The notes beneath the pieces were generated by a model. The model saw nothing but the letters and a program-made list of their open reading frames with translations, made no database searches and was not told the DNA's origin. 64,000 bases of DNA from the NCBI RefSeq assembly GCF_000316575.1, contig NC_019682.1:6435501-6499500 (forward strand), written 5' to 3'. Source of the stretch: Calothrix sp. PCC 7507. GTDB taxonomy: Bacteria; Cyanobacteriota; Cyanobacteriia; Cyanobacteriales; Nostocaceae. Made by a program: the position numbers and the translations under genes. This document shows positions 57,144-64,000 of this stretch, one piece after another. Position 1 is the first letter of the stretch; the number at the start of each line of letters is the position of its first letter.

Positions 57144-58604
57144 CTAACTCAACAACTCACCTAATTGATGTTGAACCAACAACCCTTTAATTGTGGCATT
57201 CTCAGCTTTGAGAGCAATATTCTCAGCTTCCAACTCACTAATTCTCGCCTTCAAAGCTTCCTTTGTCGTACCTTGTCTGTGAATCACAACCTCTCGATAA
57301 ATTTCTAAATTCGCTTCCTCATTCATCCATCTTTGATAAGTCTTTGTATGCTCTTGCACACTATGTCCCATATAGTCAGCCATCGTTTTAATGGGAACTT
57401 TTAAGCGATGTCCACGTATCGCATAAGCATGACGCAAATCATAAGGTCTAAAGCCAATATCAGTATTTCTAAATCTAATATGAAGTTTTGCTGTTTTATT
57501 ACTCAGCGTTCCTGCGTTATGAGGTAATTTTACATTCTTTAAATCAAATAATTCTACCCAATGAGGATATAATGGTGGAACCCCACAACTGCGCTCACCA
57601 GTCTTAGTACCATCTGTCAAACTCGGATTTAAAGTTATTAAATGAAAAGAATTTGCTGAGTCGAGAAATGCTGGTATATCGATAGCGAATAATTCATGTG
57701 GTCTTAAGCCATAAGTAGCTAACATACCATACACCCACTGCCATTGTTCAGGTTGGGTAAACTTCTCTTTACTAGTATACGCTGATAATGGCATCCCAAT
57801 TTTACTAAATCCTTGAATAACTTCCTCATCTAATGGTACTTTGCGAAAGCTGGGATGAGGTTTAGGAGTAGCATAAGCATTAATTATTTTCAACCCATTA
57901 ATATCGCAAAAATCGCAAAACTTTTTGAGTTGCCACACTAAAAAAAACCTACTAGACGTATTAGGATTTGTTTTTTCTAGTGCTATCTCTAGAGCTTCTA
58001 AAGACATCGGTACATCTTGTGGTAGTTTTTTGAGATGCCTAAGATAATGGGTTTCCCAAGTACTGATACCTTGTCTATTTTTTTCATGGTTTTTCCAAAA
58101 CTCCCGTTCGTATTCTTGGATTAATTCACTAATAATTTTCTTGGGAGTTTCATCATCAATTAGCGCTATTTTTTGAGCCTGTTTACCCAATAACTCAGGT
58201 GTCCATTGAAATTGTTTTGTGATTAACAATAAATCTAATTCCCGCGCTTTAACTATTGCCGTTTTCACGCCAACATCATTAGCATAAAAACCACACGAAA
58301 TAGTATACTGTTTACTTGGGCTACCATTTTTCCCCACATCACCAGGTCTACAGGGAAACGTCCCCTGCAAACCGATAGTTTTAGCACTGGTGAGCTTCAG
58401 TTTAATCTTGACCCTATCTAGACTTAACGCAGCGTTGGCTTGCTGAACAGCGTGTTTTATCCTCAGATATTCACGTTCTATTTTGACATCTGCATCTGAT
58501 GCGGAATGCTTTGATTTCCACTGTTTCCACTTCGATGGCTCCCAGTGGTCAATTGGTGTACCATCCCATTCGGCGTTACGGAGGTCGTAGGTGTAATTGG
58601 TCAT
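57144..58604 (-). CDS. tyrosine recombinase / phage-type integrase
   Basis: Site-specific recombinase of 486 residues. C-terminal catalytic domain: ATYGLRPHELFAID (first Arg), PYDLRHAYAIRG (box II, with Tyr in place of the usual His before DLR), MADYMGHSVQEHTKTYQRW (His and nucleophile Tyr). A coiled-coil tail (ISELEAENIALKAENATIKG) follows. The first 200 residues are the arm/core-binding part. It lies within an accessory segment including ParA and RHH genes, so it may serve an integrated plasmid or island. No attachment site was found. Confidence 0.88.
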   Translation of the reverse strand: MTNYTYDLRNAEWDGTPIDHWEPSKWKQWKSKHSASDADVKIEREYLRIKHAVQQANAALSLDRVKIKLKLTSAKTIGLQGTFPCRPGDVGKNGSPSKQYTISCGFYANDVGVKTAIVKARELDLLLITKQFQWTPELLGKQAQKIALIDDETPKKIISELIQEYEREFWKNHEKNRQGISTWETHYLRHLKKLPQDVPMSLEALEIALEKTNPNTSSRFFLVWQLKKFCDFCDINGLKIINAYATPKPHPSFRKVPLDEEVIQGFSKIGMPLSAYTSKEKFTQPEQWQWVYGMLATYGLRPHELFAIDIPAFLDSANSFHLITLNPSLTDGTKTGERSCGVPPLYPHWVELFDLKNVKLPHNAGTLSNKTAKLHIRFRNTDIGFRPYDLRHAYAIRGHRLKVPIKTMADYMGHSVQEHTKTYQRWMNEEANLEIYREVVIHRQGTTKEALKARISELEAENIALKAENATIKGLLVQHQLGELLS

Positions 58605-58754
58605 TGGTCGTTTGTCAAAGTTATTAACTCCCCTATCTACCCTCTGCTCCCTGCTCCCCAGTCACCAGTCACCAATTCATAAATTTATGCGGAATTGATA
58701 CCAAGGACACTGAAACCAATAGAACAACCCAGCGACACCAGCAGTAAGAATAAT

Positions 58755-59309
58755 ATGTTGAACACAACTAAAAGATATTTTCTACCATTGATTGTAGTAG
58801 CGATCGCCACCAGCCTCAGCAGTTGTAGTTCTAGTCCTACTTCTCGTCAAAATATAGCCAGTGAAACACCAAACAGCATCTCATCCCCCAGCGTCAGCCA
58901 AACACCCAGCATGGCTCAACTGAGAGCTAAATCTGTCAATCCTGAGCCATTAGTCACCAACAAAACCACTAACATTACTCTCTACACAAGTGATGTCCAG
59001 TGTCAAGTACTAGTCCCCCAAAAAGTTGCAGTACCTGCTGAAGAAGCTGTCACAGGTTCAGTGAGTAAAATTCTAGAACAACGAGATTCGGGTGACTTTA
59101 GCTTATCTGGCTATCGCGTCAACGTCAAAAATGGCACTGCTACAGTTGATTTTAGAGTCGCGCCTCAATCAAAACGACAATTAGCTTCTCTTTCTAGCTG
59201 TGAACAGTTTGCTTTATTTGGCAGTCTCCGCAAAACTCTCACAAGTAATCCCCAATGGAAAATTAAACAGGTTCGCTTCACCCAACGAGGCGAGGATATT
59301 GAGCTTTAG
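58755..59309 (+). CDS. GerMN-domain lipoprotein
   Basis: Exported lipoprotein of about 184 residues. ATG 58755 places a signal sequence (FLPLIVVAIATSLSSC) with the lipobox Cys at the right distance; the ORF extends 20 codons further upstream without that logic. A Ser/Thr-rich spacer leads to a GerMN domain: TNITLYTSDVQCQVLVPQKV, GTATVDFRVAP, LASLSSCEQFALFGSLRKTL. GerMN domains occur in spore germination and in envelope proteins. Confidence 0.85.
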   Translation: MLNTTKRYFLPLIVVAIATSLSSCSSSPTSRQNIASETPNSISSPSVSQTPSMAQLRAKSVNPEPLVTNKTTNITLYTSDVQCQVLVPQKVAVPAEEAVTGSVSKILEQRDSGDFSLSGYRVNVKNGTATVDFRVAPQSKRQLASLSSCEQFALFGSLRKTLTSNPQWKIKQVRFTQRGEDIEL

Positions 59310-59325
59310 TCAGTTATCAATCTAT

Positions 59326-59613
59326 TCACTGTTCTCCCTGATTTAAAGACAACAACCATTTTTCAACTAATTCTGCCAAAATATCACTCATCTGTCGTTC
59401 TTGTGAAGCTGCAGATGCCTTAAGTTGGCGATGCAGTTGCTTAGGTAAATAGATAGTTGTGCGAGTATAATCTGGGTCAGTGCTTTTGCTATAAGAAGTA
59501 GGTTTATCTTCAATTAGCTGTGGTTGATCCCTTTGTTGACGACTACGCGCCGCATCAATTAAATCGTCAAAACGACTGCTTTTTTTCTTATTATTCAAAA
59601 TCAATAGCTCCAT
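59326..59613 (-). CDS. ribbon-helix-helix protein (ParA partner)
   Basis: A 95-residue protein with a basic N-terminus (NNKKKSSRFDDLIDAARSRQ) and a C-terminal ribbon-helix-helix domain: TRTTIYLPKQLHRQLKASAA, SQERQMSDILAELVEKWL. It follows the ParA gene by 49 bp on the same strand, the layout of type Ib partition pairs in which the RHH protein binds the operator/centromere and autoregulates. The strong inverted repeat at 60297-60355 is its likely DNA target. Confidence 0.85.
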   Translation of the reverse strand: MELLILNNKKKSSRFDDLIDAARSRQQRDQPQLIEDKPTSYSKSTDPDYTRTTIYLPKQLHRQLKASAASQERQMSDILAELVEKWLLSLNQGEQ

Positions 59614-59662
59614 ACTTTCAGTGAACAGTCAACAGTCAACAATTCAAAACACTGATAACTGT

Positions 59663-60256
59663 TCACTGTTTTAATATCTCCTTTCCCACCTCAGCGTAAC
59701 AGCGCCATGCAATTTGCGCGTAAGGGTCTTTAACAACATTAACTGGAACCCCTTCTAAAGCTGCTCTTTGAAATACAGCCAGTCGGCGAATTCCAGACTG
59801 AAACACAGGTATTTCTGCTTTTAACAGCGCTGTTCTAGCTTCTTCTCCCGCTTTATTGGGGTTTGGTGGAATGATAGTTAACAAAATTCGATAATTTGTT
59901 TTTACTTGTTTGAGTGCTTCCACCATTTGTAGTGTTGCAGCTAAAGCGATCGCATCAGGAGTGGTAGGGATTACCAACAAATCGCATCCCTCAGCAATAG
60001 TTTTTAGTTCATCTGCATCAGGCCTAGCTGGTGTATCAATCACAATATGTTCATAAAGTTTTGCTAAACGTATTCCCTGCTTTTCATCAGCAACTTTGAA
60101 TGGTAAACAACCCCGATTCGACCAATCTAAAGCACTGCGGTTGAGATCGCCATCCACTAAGAGCGTGTCAGCTGAATTTTGCAGGTATGTAGCTAGGTGT
60201 AGCGCCGTCGTCGATTTGCCTACACCTCCTTTGAAAGCCGCCACAGTGATGATCAT
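59663..60256 (-). CDS. ParA-family ATPase
   Basis: Partition ATPase. ATG 60256 is chosen so that the deviant Walker A (FKGGVGKST, residues 8-16) sits near the N-terminus; the ORF has 14 more codons upstream that overlap the promoter side. DGDLNRSALDW (switch I), VIDTPARPD (Walker B) and LLVIPTTPDA follow. About 197 residues, the short form lacking an N-terminal HTH, as in plasmid type Ib systems. Its partner RHH gene is directly downstream. Confidence 0.9.
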   Translation of the reverse strand: MIITVAAFKGGVGKSTTALHLATYLQNSADTLLVDGDLNRSALDWSNRGCLPFKVADEKQGIRLAKLYEHIVIDTPARPDADELKTIAEGCDLLVIPTTPDAIALAATLQMVEALKQVKTNYRILLTIIPPNPNKAGEEARTALLKAEIPVFQSGIRRLAVFQRAALEGVPVNVVKDPYAQIAWRCYAEVGKEILKQ

Positions 60257-60296
60257 TTTGGACTTAAACACAAATAATTTCCAGATACTACTACAC

Positions 60297-60355
60297 ATTT
60301 AGATGTTTGAACATTTAAATTTTTGTTTTTTATTTAAATGTTTAAACATCTAAAT
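60297..60355. promoter_or_regulatory. 24-bp inverted repeat, probable operator/centromere of the partition pair
   Basis: ATTTAGATGTTTGAACATTT (60297 on, arm to 60320) is matched in inverse at 60332-60355 with one mismatch in 24 bp and an 11-bp T-rich spacer. Each arm holds an ATGTTT-AAACAT-type half palindrome. It lies 41 bp upstream of the ParA start, where RHH proteins of this type usually bind. Confidence 0.7.
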
Positions 60356-60542
60356 AAAAAACGTGTATGAAAATTCATAGCACAAATATTAATTATGCTA
60401 AATATAATCAGTAAGCCGAGTGTACTATACAAAATCAATACTAAGTACTAAGCGGTAACTGTGTAAAGTAACACCTCATTTGCTAGAAATACCTTAGAGC
60501 GCAGTTTTCAGATCAGTGAGGTATAGTTTTAAATCGCAAAGT

Positions 60543-61639
60543 AGATACTGTCTTGATTCGTCAAGAGGCATGAGCGAGATAATCAGGGTCAAAAGGCTTT
60601 TGGGATTTTAAAACCCCAAAAGCCAAATGCAGGAGTTTACGCATCACAGCAGCAAGAACTTGCATTTTGACCTTGCCACGATCTAGCAAACGCTGTGCAA
60701 ATAATTTCAACAGCGGATTATGGCGCATAGCAGCAACAGCAGGCATATAAAGTGCCTTTCGGAGTCGGGCATTGCCAACTCCAGATAAGCGAGACTTACC
60801 CTGCACCGAAGAGCCACTAGAACGTTCTTGGGGAGTTAAGCCAGCATGAGCAGCTAACTGGCGAGCATTGCGGTATTGTTCAAGACAACCGATTTCGGTT
60901 AACAGCACAGCCGCAGTCTGCTCACCAATACCAGGGATTGAGGTTAAAAGGTCGCGCTTGGCCTTCAAATCAGGATGGCGCTCAAAGTGGTCGTGAATCA
61001 GTTGTTTCACCTGGACAATCAGCTGTTTTAACTGCTCTAAATGAGACTCAATTAAAGCGGCAACAGTGGGTGTGGCAGTTTCTAACCGATTCTGCTCCTG
61101 TTGGTACATGTCCGTGAGCGATTCTAAACGACGAAGGAGCGCTTGAAGCTCTTTCACCTCAACTGGTAAAGGAGTCCAAAGTTCTGGGGCAATCGCCAGA
61201 CAAAAACGCGCAATCACTGCGGCATCTACTTTGTCCGTCTTAGTACGAAGTAGTTCGCTCTTGGCAAATCCTTTAATGCGGGATGGATTGACCACACTGA
61301 CTTTGTGACCATTCTCCACTAAAAACTCTGCCAATGCTTCGCCATAGGTGCTTGTCGCTTCCATGCAGCCATGAACTTGAGTCGCTCCTTGTTTGATGAG
61401 CCAGTTTTGTAGGTTAACAAAACCTTCTGGATTGTTTTTAAAGACTTTGGATTTTGTGGTTTGGTTCTCCAGTATCAAAGTCACATGAAAATCTTTTTTA
61501 CTGATATCGATACCGAGAACTATTTTTGACATGAGACATTTCCTCCACAGTTAATTTCTACAATAGAAGAACTGATGAATTGCATCTACTATCCTTGTGA
61601 ATGCAGACTTTCCCAATATTTGGGGTCTAAGATACTGTC
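60543..61639 (-). mobile_element. IS110-family element (approximate bounds)
   Basis: Contains one IS110-type transposase. AGATACTGTC occurs on both flanks (60543-60552 and 61630-61639), which could be the shared core at the two ends. On this reading the element is about 1.1 kb with about 97 bp upstream of the transposase (its 5' side at 61533-61629). IS110 elements have no inverted repeats, so the ends are tentative. Confidence 0.5.
60561..61532 (-). CDS. IS110-family transposase
   Basis: DEDD transposase of 323 residues. N-terminal RuvC-like part: GIDISKKDFHV (Asp), GCMEATSTYGEAL (Glu), LRTKTDKVDAAVIARF (Asp-x-x-Asp). C-terminal Tnp part: LTSIPGIGEQTAAVLLTEIG (helix-hairpin-helix), SGSSVQGKSRLSGVGNARLR with the Ser nucleophile in the family position. 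It appears intact. Members recombine circular element DNA guided by a bridge RNA from the element's own non-coding end. Confidence 0.92.
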   Translation of the reverse strand: MSKIVLGIDISKKDFHVTLILENQTTKSKVFKNNPEGFVNLQNWLIKQGATQVHGCMEATSTYGEALAEFLVENGHKVSVVNPSRIKGFAKSELLRTKTDKVDAAVIARFCLAIAPELWTPLPVEVKELQALLRRLESLTDMYQQEQNRLETATPTVAALIESHLEQLKQLIVQVKQLIHDHFERHPDLKAKRDLLTSIPGIGEQTAAVLLTEIGCLEQYRNARQLAAHAGLTPQERSSGSSVQGKSRLSGVGNARLRKALYMPAVAAMRHNPLLKLFAQRLLDRGKVKMQVLAAVMRKLLHLAFGVLKSQKPFDPDYLAHAS

Positions 61640-62417
61640 CAGTCTCTACAATTCAATTCGATTTCACCGATACAGGTTGCCAATCTACGTTACAGACTTT
61701 TGTATGGTCTCAGGGGCGGGGCAGCTTGACCTGGTATTACCAGTCCTCCAAAAAGAATTGTGTCGTTAAACTAGTACAGACAACATTTAAGTTTTTTGAA
61801 CTGCATTCTCAAGTCAAGTCTTTGCTCTACATCACAGTGAAAGCTATTTACTCGGTTCCTTGGGATCTTCTATTTAAGATACAAGGGGCGGGGTTTCCCC
61901 CATACGTGTCAACTTAAGCCCTGGCGAATAGAATTCGCGGCTATACAAACAAAGTCCGCCTCCGCGGACTAACGGAAAATTGGGGGTTTTCAACCTGCGG
62001 AGGCAGGTTTTGTTTGTGTAGATGAGGCAGATGCTAACAGCGGGTTTCCCGACTTGTACGCTCTTAGCGTTCCCGCAGGGTAGCAACTGGCGTGCGGTTT
62101 CTAACCGTCGATTTCACGTTAAGTTGACACCAATGGGTTTCCCCGCCCTCCATTGGATGCAATACAAGCGAGAACCACCACATACAGATAAAGGCTTTAA
62201 AAACTTTGTTCGGAAAAAACTGATCTCTCAAGAGCAAATTCGAGTTATGATAGTCTACCGTCGTAAATCTATGAATTTAAAGTAATTTCTATCCCTACAA
62301 CTGTCGGGGTTATATTCTTTCGCCAAGGTTTCGCAGGTGGTTTAGGGATTTATCAAGGGAATCTTTTGCTGATCTTCAGACAATAGTGAACTTCTGATAA
62401 TTTAAGGAATTGGGGTG
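61640..62417. other. intergenic region with interspersed repeats
   Basis: No convincing gene. It includes a GGGGCGGGGTTTCCCCC hairpin (about 61885), a GAATAGAATTCGCGGCTATA repeat followed by AAGTCCGCCTCCGCGGACTA (61925-61972), a mirrored GGAGGCAGGTTTTGTTTGTG and a CGTTCCCGCAGGGTAGC unit. A frame ending at 62285 (KREPPHTDKGFKNFVRKKLI) could be a gene fragment but is not identified. Confidence 0.45.
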
Positions 62418-63029
62418 ATGGTTCTATCGACAACAGTTAATTCCACAGTCGGTCATATCTGCATTTGTATTCCTCAGTACTACCATCCTCAACCTATTAT
62501 TTCACAATTAATCTCGCGTTATAAGTTAACAGTGAACATCGCGGCGGCTGTTTTTGCAGCTGACACTGGAGAAGATGGTTGGTTTAATCTAGAAATTCAA
62601 GGTAGTTCTTTGCAGGTAGAAGCAGCACTTGCTTATCTCCAAACAATGAATGTAGAAATTGAGCAACTCAACCTCAAAAGCCTGGAAGGGGAAGTTATCG
62701 AACCACCAAAGTTGTTGTGTGTGAATAGTGATTGTAGTGACTGTGTGAAGTCAATTCATCAGCCGCCAGACAATAAACAAGAAGTTGAGTTACATAGAAC
62801 AACCAATCGAGCTAAATTTCAAATCTGCATTCCGCAGAATTACCGCTATTCTCCAGTAATTGCTGGATTGGTTTCCTGCTATGGTTTAACGGTAAATATT
62901 GCTGGGGCTTTCTTGGATATAAATACCAAAAATGACGGTTGGTTTGATTTAGAAATTTCCGGCAGGCCACAACAGATTATCTTTGGATTGAGATATTTAA
63001 AAAAACTTGGCTTGCAAATTTGGTTGTAA
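62418..63029 (+). CDS. protein with two NIL-type domains
   Basis: About 203 residues, two similar NIL (ferredoxin-like) domains. Repeat 1: HICICIPQYYHPQPIISQLI ... DGWFNLEIQGSSLQVEAALA. Repeat 2: FQICIPQNYRYSPVIAGLVS ... DGWFDLEISGRPQQIIFGLR. Between them a Cys cluster (CVNSDCSDC) may bind a metal. NIL domains sit on the C-terminus of methionine ABC ATPases and beside ferredoxins; here they stand alone, so a small-ligand sensing role is possible. Start ATG 62418 (a GTG precedes it). Confidence 0.85.
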   Translation: MVLSTTVNSTVGHICICIPQYYHPQPIISQLISRYKLTVNIAAAVFAADTGEDGWFNLEIQGSSLQVEAALAYLQTMNVEIEQLNLKSLEGEVIEPPKLLCVNSDCSDCVKSIHQPPDNKQEVELHRTTNRAKFQICIPQNYRYSPVIAGLVSCYGLTVNIAGAFLDINTKNDGWFDLEISGRPQQIIFGLRYLKKLGLQIWL

Positions 63030-63407
63030 GAGGTTGTTTGAAAAGGGTCTTTCTATGTCATGTTAAATGTAGCGTAGTGGAATGTAGGCGTAGCCTTCGC
63101 GTTAGCGTCTCCAAACATCTCAGTATGTGTCCAAAACCAATAGATTCTAGCCTGCGACAACGCTTGCTTCCCCGTACGCTCCACACTCAAACCGTGATAA
63201 CTGTTCACTGTCCACTGATTTAACAAGATTGATAGTATGCGATCGCCGTCATCGCTCAACTGTTCATCAATTGCGTTTGATTTCACGGCTTGACAATTGA
63301 AGTCACATCCGCGATTCTAAAAATAATGGTCATTTTGTAAAAGTGTAATTTTTTTAACTACTAAAATTTTGACATTTAAAAGCACCAGGCCATAATCAGT
63401 TAAAGGC
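63030..63407. other. 378-bp intergenic region with an interspersed repeat
   Basis: Contains a GTAGCGTAGTGGAATGTAGG unit followed by CGTAGCCTTCGCGTTAGCG (63070-63110) and a CTGTTCACTGTCCACTG stretch. No gene is supported; the A+T-rich end should include the promoter of the acetyltransferase. Confidence 0.4.
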
Positions 63408-63830
63408 ATGGAAGTTACAGAAATTAATATTCGACCTTATCAGCCAAATGACGAACACCAGGTGATTGAATTGTGGCATCGCTGCAATTTAGTAGTCTCG
63501 TGGAATGACCCGAAACATGACATTAAGTTGAAGTTACAAGTGCAGCCGCATTTGTTTCTCGTAGCAGCCAGAGGTCAACTGATTGTTGCTTCCGTAATGG
63601 CTGGCTATGAAGGACATCGTGGTTGGATCAACTATTTAGCCGTCTCGCCGGATTATCAACGTCAAGGTATTGGCAGACTGATGATGGCCACAGCCGAAGC
63701 CGAATTAAAAAAGCTTGGCTGTCCCAAGGTAAATCTCCAAGTACGAGCAACCAACCAATCTGTCATCGCTTTTTATGAGAAGATAGGATTTGCTGACGAT
63801 CATGTAATTGGCATGGGTAAGCGCTTGTAG
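63408..63830 (+). CDS. GNAT acetyltransferase (YpeA-like)
   Basis: Transfers an acetyl group from acetyl-CoA to an unknown amine. 140 residues: INIRPYQPNDEHQVIELWHR start, GWINYLAVSPDYQRQGIGRL acetyl-CoA loop (Q/RxxGxG/A), and VNLQVRATNQSVIAFYEKIG. The family resembles E. coli YpeA. ATG 63408. It is convergent with the permease fragment at the window edge, 6 bp apart. Confidence 0.92.
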   Translation: MEVTEINIRPYQPNDEHQVIELWHRCNLVVSWNDPKHDIKLKLQVQPHLFLVAARGQLIVASVMAGYEGHRGWINYLAVSPDYQRQGIGRLMMATAEAELKKLGCPKVNLQVRATNQSVIAFYEKIGFADDHVIGMGKRL

Positions 63831-63836
63831 AGCAGC

Positions 63837-64000
63837 CTAACGTCTTAAACTCCGGGGATCGAGAGCATCTCTCAAACCATCTCCAAGTAGATTGAAAGCC
63901 AACACCGTAAGGATAATCAGGACTGCTGGCGGCCAAATTAGCCAAGGTTGCAAAACTATAATAGAGGCATTACTTGCCAGAGAGAGCATATTACCCCAAG
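63837..64000 (-). CDS. ABC transporter permease, OppC/DppC type (C-terminal part)
   Basis: Frame open to the window end; the stop is TAG at 63837-63839. The visible end reads [52 protein letters not shown], the standard C-terminus of DppC-like dipeptide or peptide permeases. The rest of the gene is outside the window. Confidence 0.9.
   Translation of the reverse strand, partial: WGNMLSLASNASIIVLQPWLIWPPAVLIILTVLAFNLLGDGLRDALDPRSLRR

Noticed and set aside
61597-61917. 106-codon frame next to the IS110 element
   Set aside because: Starts inside the likely IS end and ends in a GGGGCGGGG repeat; composition does not look coding.
62022-62285. 87-codon frame beginning in interspersed repeats
   Set aside because: Its first half is repeat sequence; the rest matches no family I know.

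Overview
The window reads as a chromosome segment of a filamentous, probably heterocyst-forming cyanobacterium (Nostocales, Nostoc-like). Evidence seen: very frequent GCGATCGC (HIP1) sites, heptameric short tandem repeats between genes (TTGGGGA, TTGACTC, TTAACTG), cyanobacteria-restricted families (PipX, DUF3082, DUF3086, DUF3119), a HetP-family protein and many Ser/Thr kinases and PAS histidine kinases. No rRNA, tRNA or CRISPR array was recognised.

Layout. 1-2.2 kb: a Ser/Thr kinase fused to a formylglycine-generating-enzyme-like (C-type-lectin fold) domain whose last 40 codons are a diversity-generating retroelement (DGR) variable repeat. 2.5-29.9 kb: mostly core genes: Ski2-like helicase, proC, sepF, pipY-pipX, a chorismate-utilising enzyme, EcfT-like permease, der, plsY with DUF3086, DUF3119 and an MlaE-type lipid permease (a likely envelope-lipid cluster), sppA, aroH, a PstS-like binding protein divergent from a second kinase, a fasciclin protein, a GST, a HerA-like ATPase and a group 2 sigma factor. 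30-41.5 kb: secreted proteins, a 1713-residue caspase-nSTAND-WD40 protein, a beta-barrel/FecR pair and a trpC. 41.7-47.8 kb: HetP-family protein, a two-component pair (PAS kinase, REC-AraC regulator), DUF3082, ispE, rsmA.

48-64 kb is accessory. It holds a Pepco/TCAD-like small protein, a DGR reverse transcriptase truncated at its N-terminus, and right behind it a template repeat that pairs with the variable repeat at 370-492, about 50 kb away. All aligned mismatches between the two fall at template adenines, and the template has lost exactly 24 bp, apparently between two AACCGT-type direct repeats. An IS4-family element with a 9-bp target duplication splits a DUF6883 gene next to a DUF4926 gene. 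Further on are two Uma2-type genes' worth of context (one here, one at 14.4 kb), a four-PAS histidine kinase, a tyrosine recombinase, a ParA/ribbon-helix-helix partition pair with a strong inverted-repeat operator, an IS110 element, a NIL-domain protein, a GNAT acetyltransferase and the end of an OppC/DppC-type permease.

The main discovery-type result is the decayed, split DGR: a diversified kinase-linked receptor domain keeps the record of a longer ancestral template, while the resident template and reverse transcriptase are both damaged.
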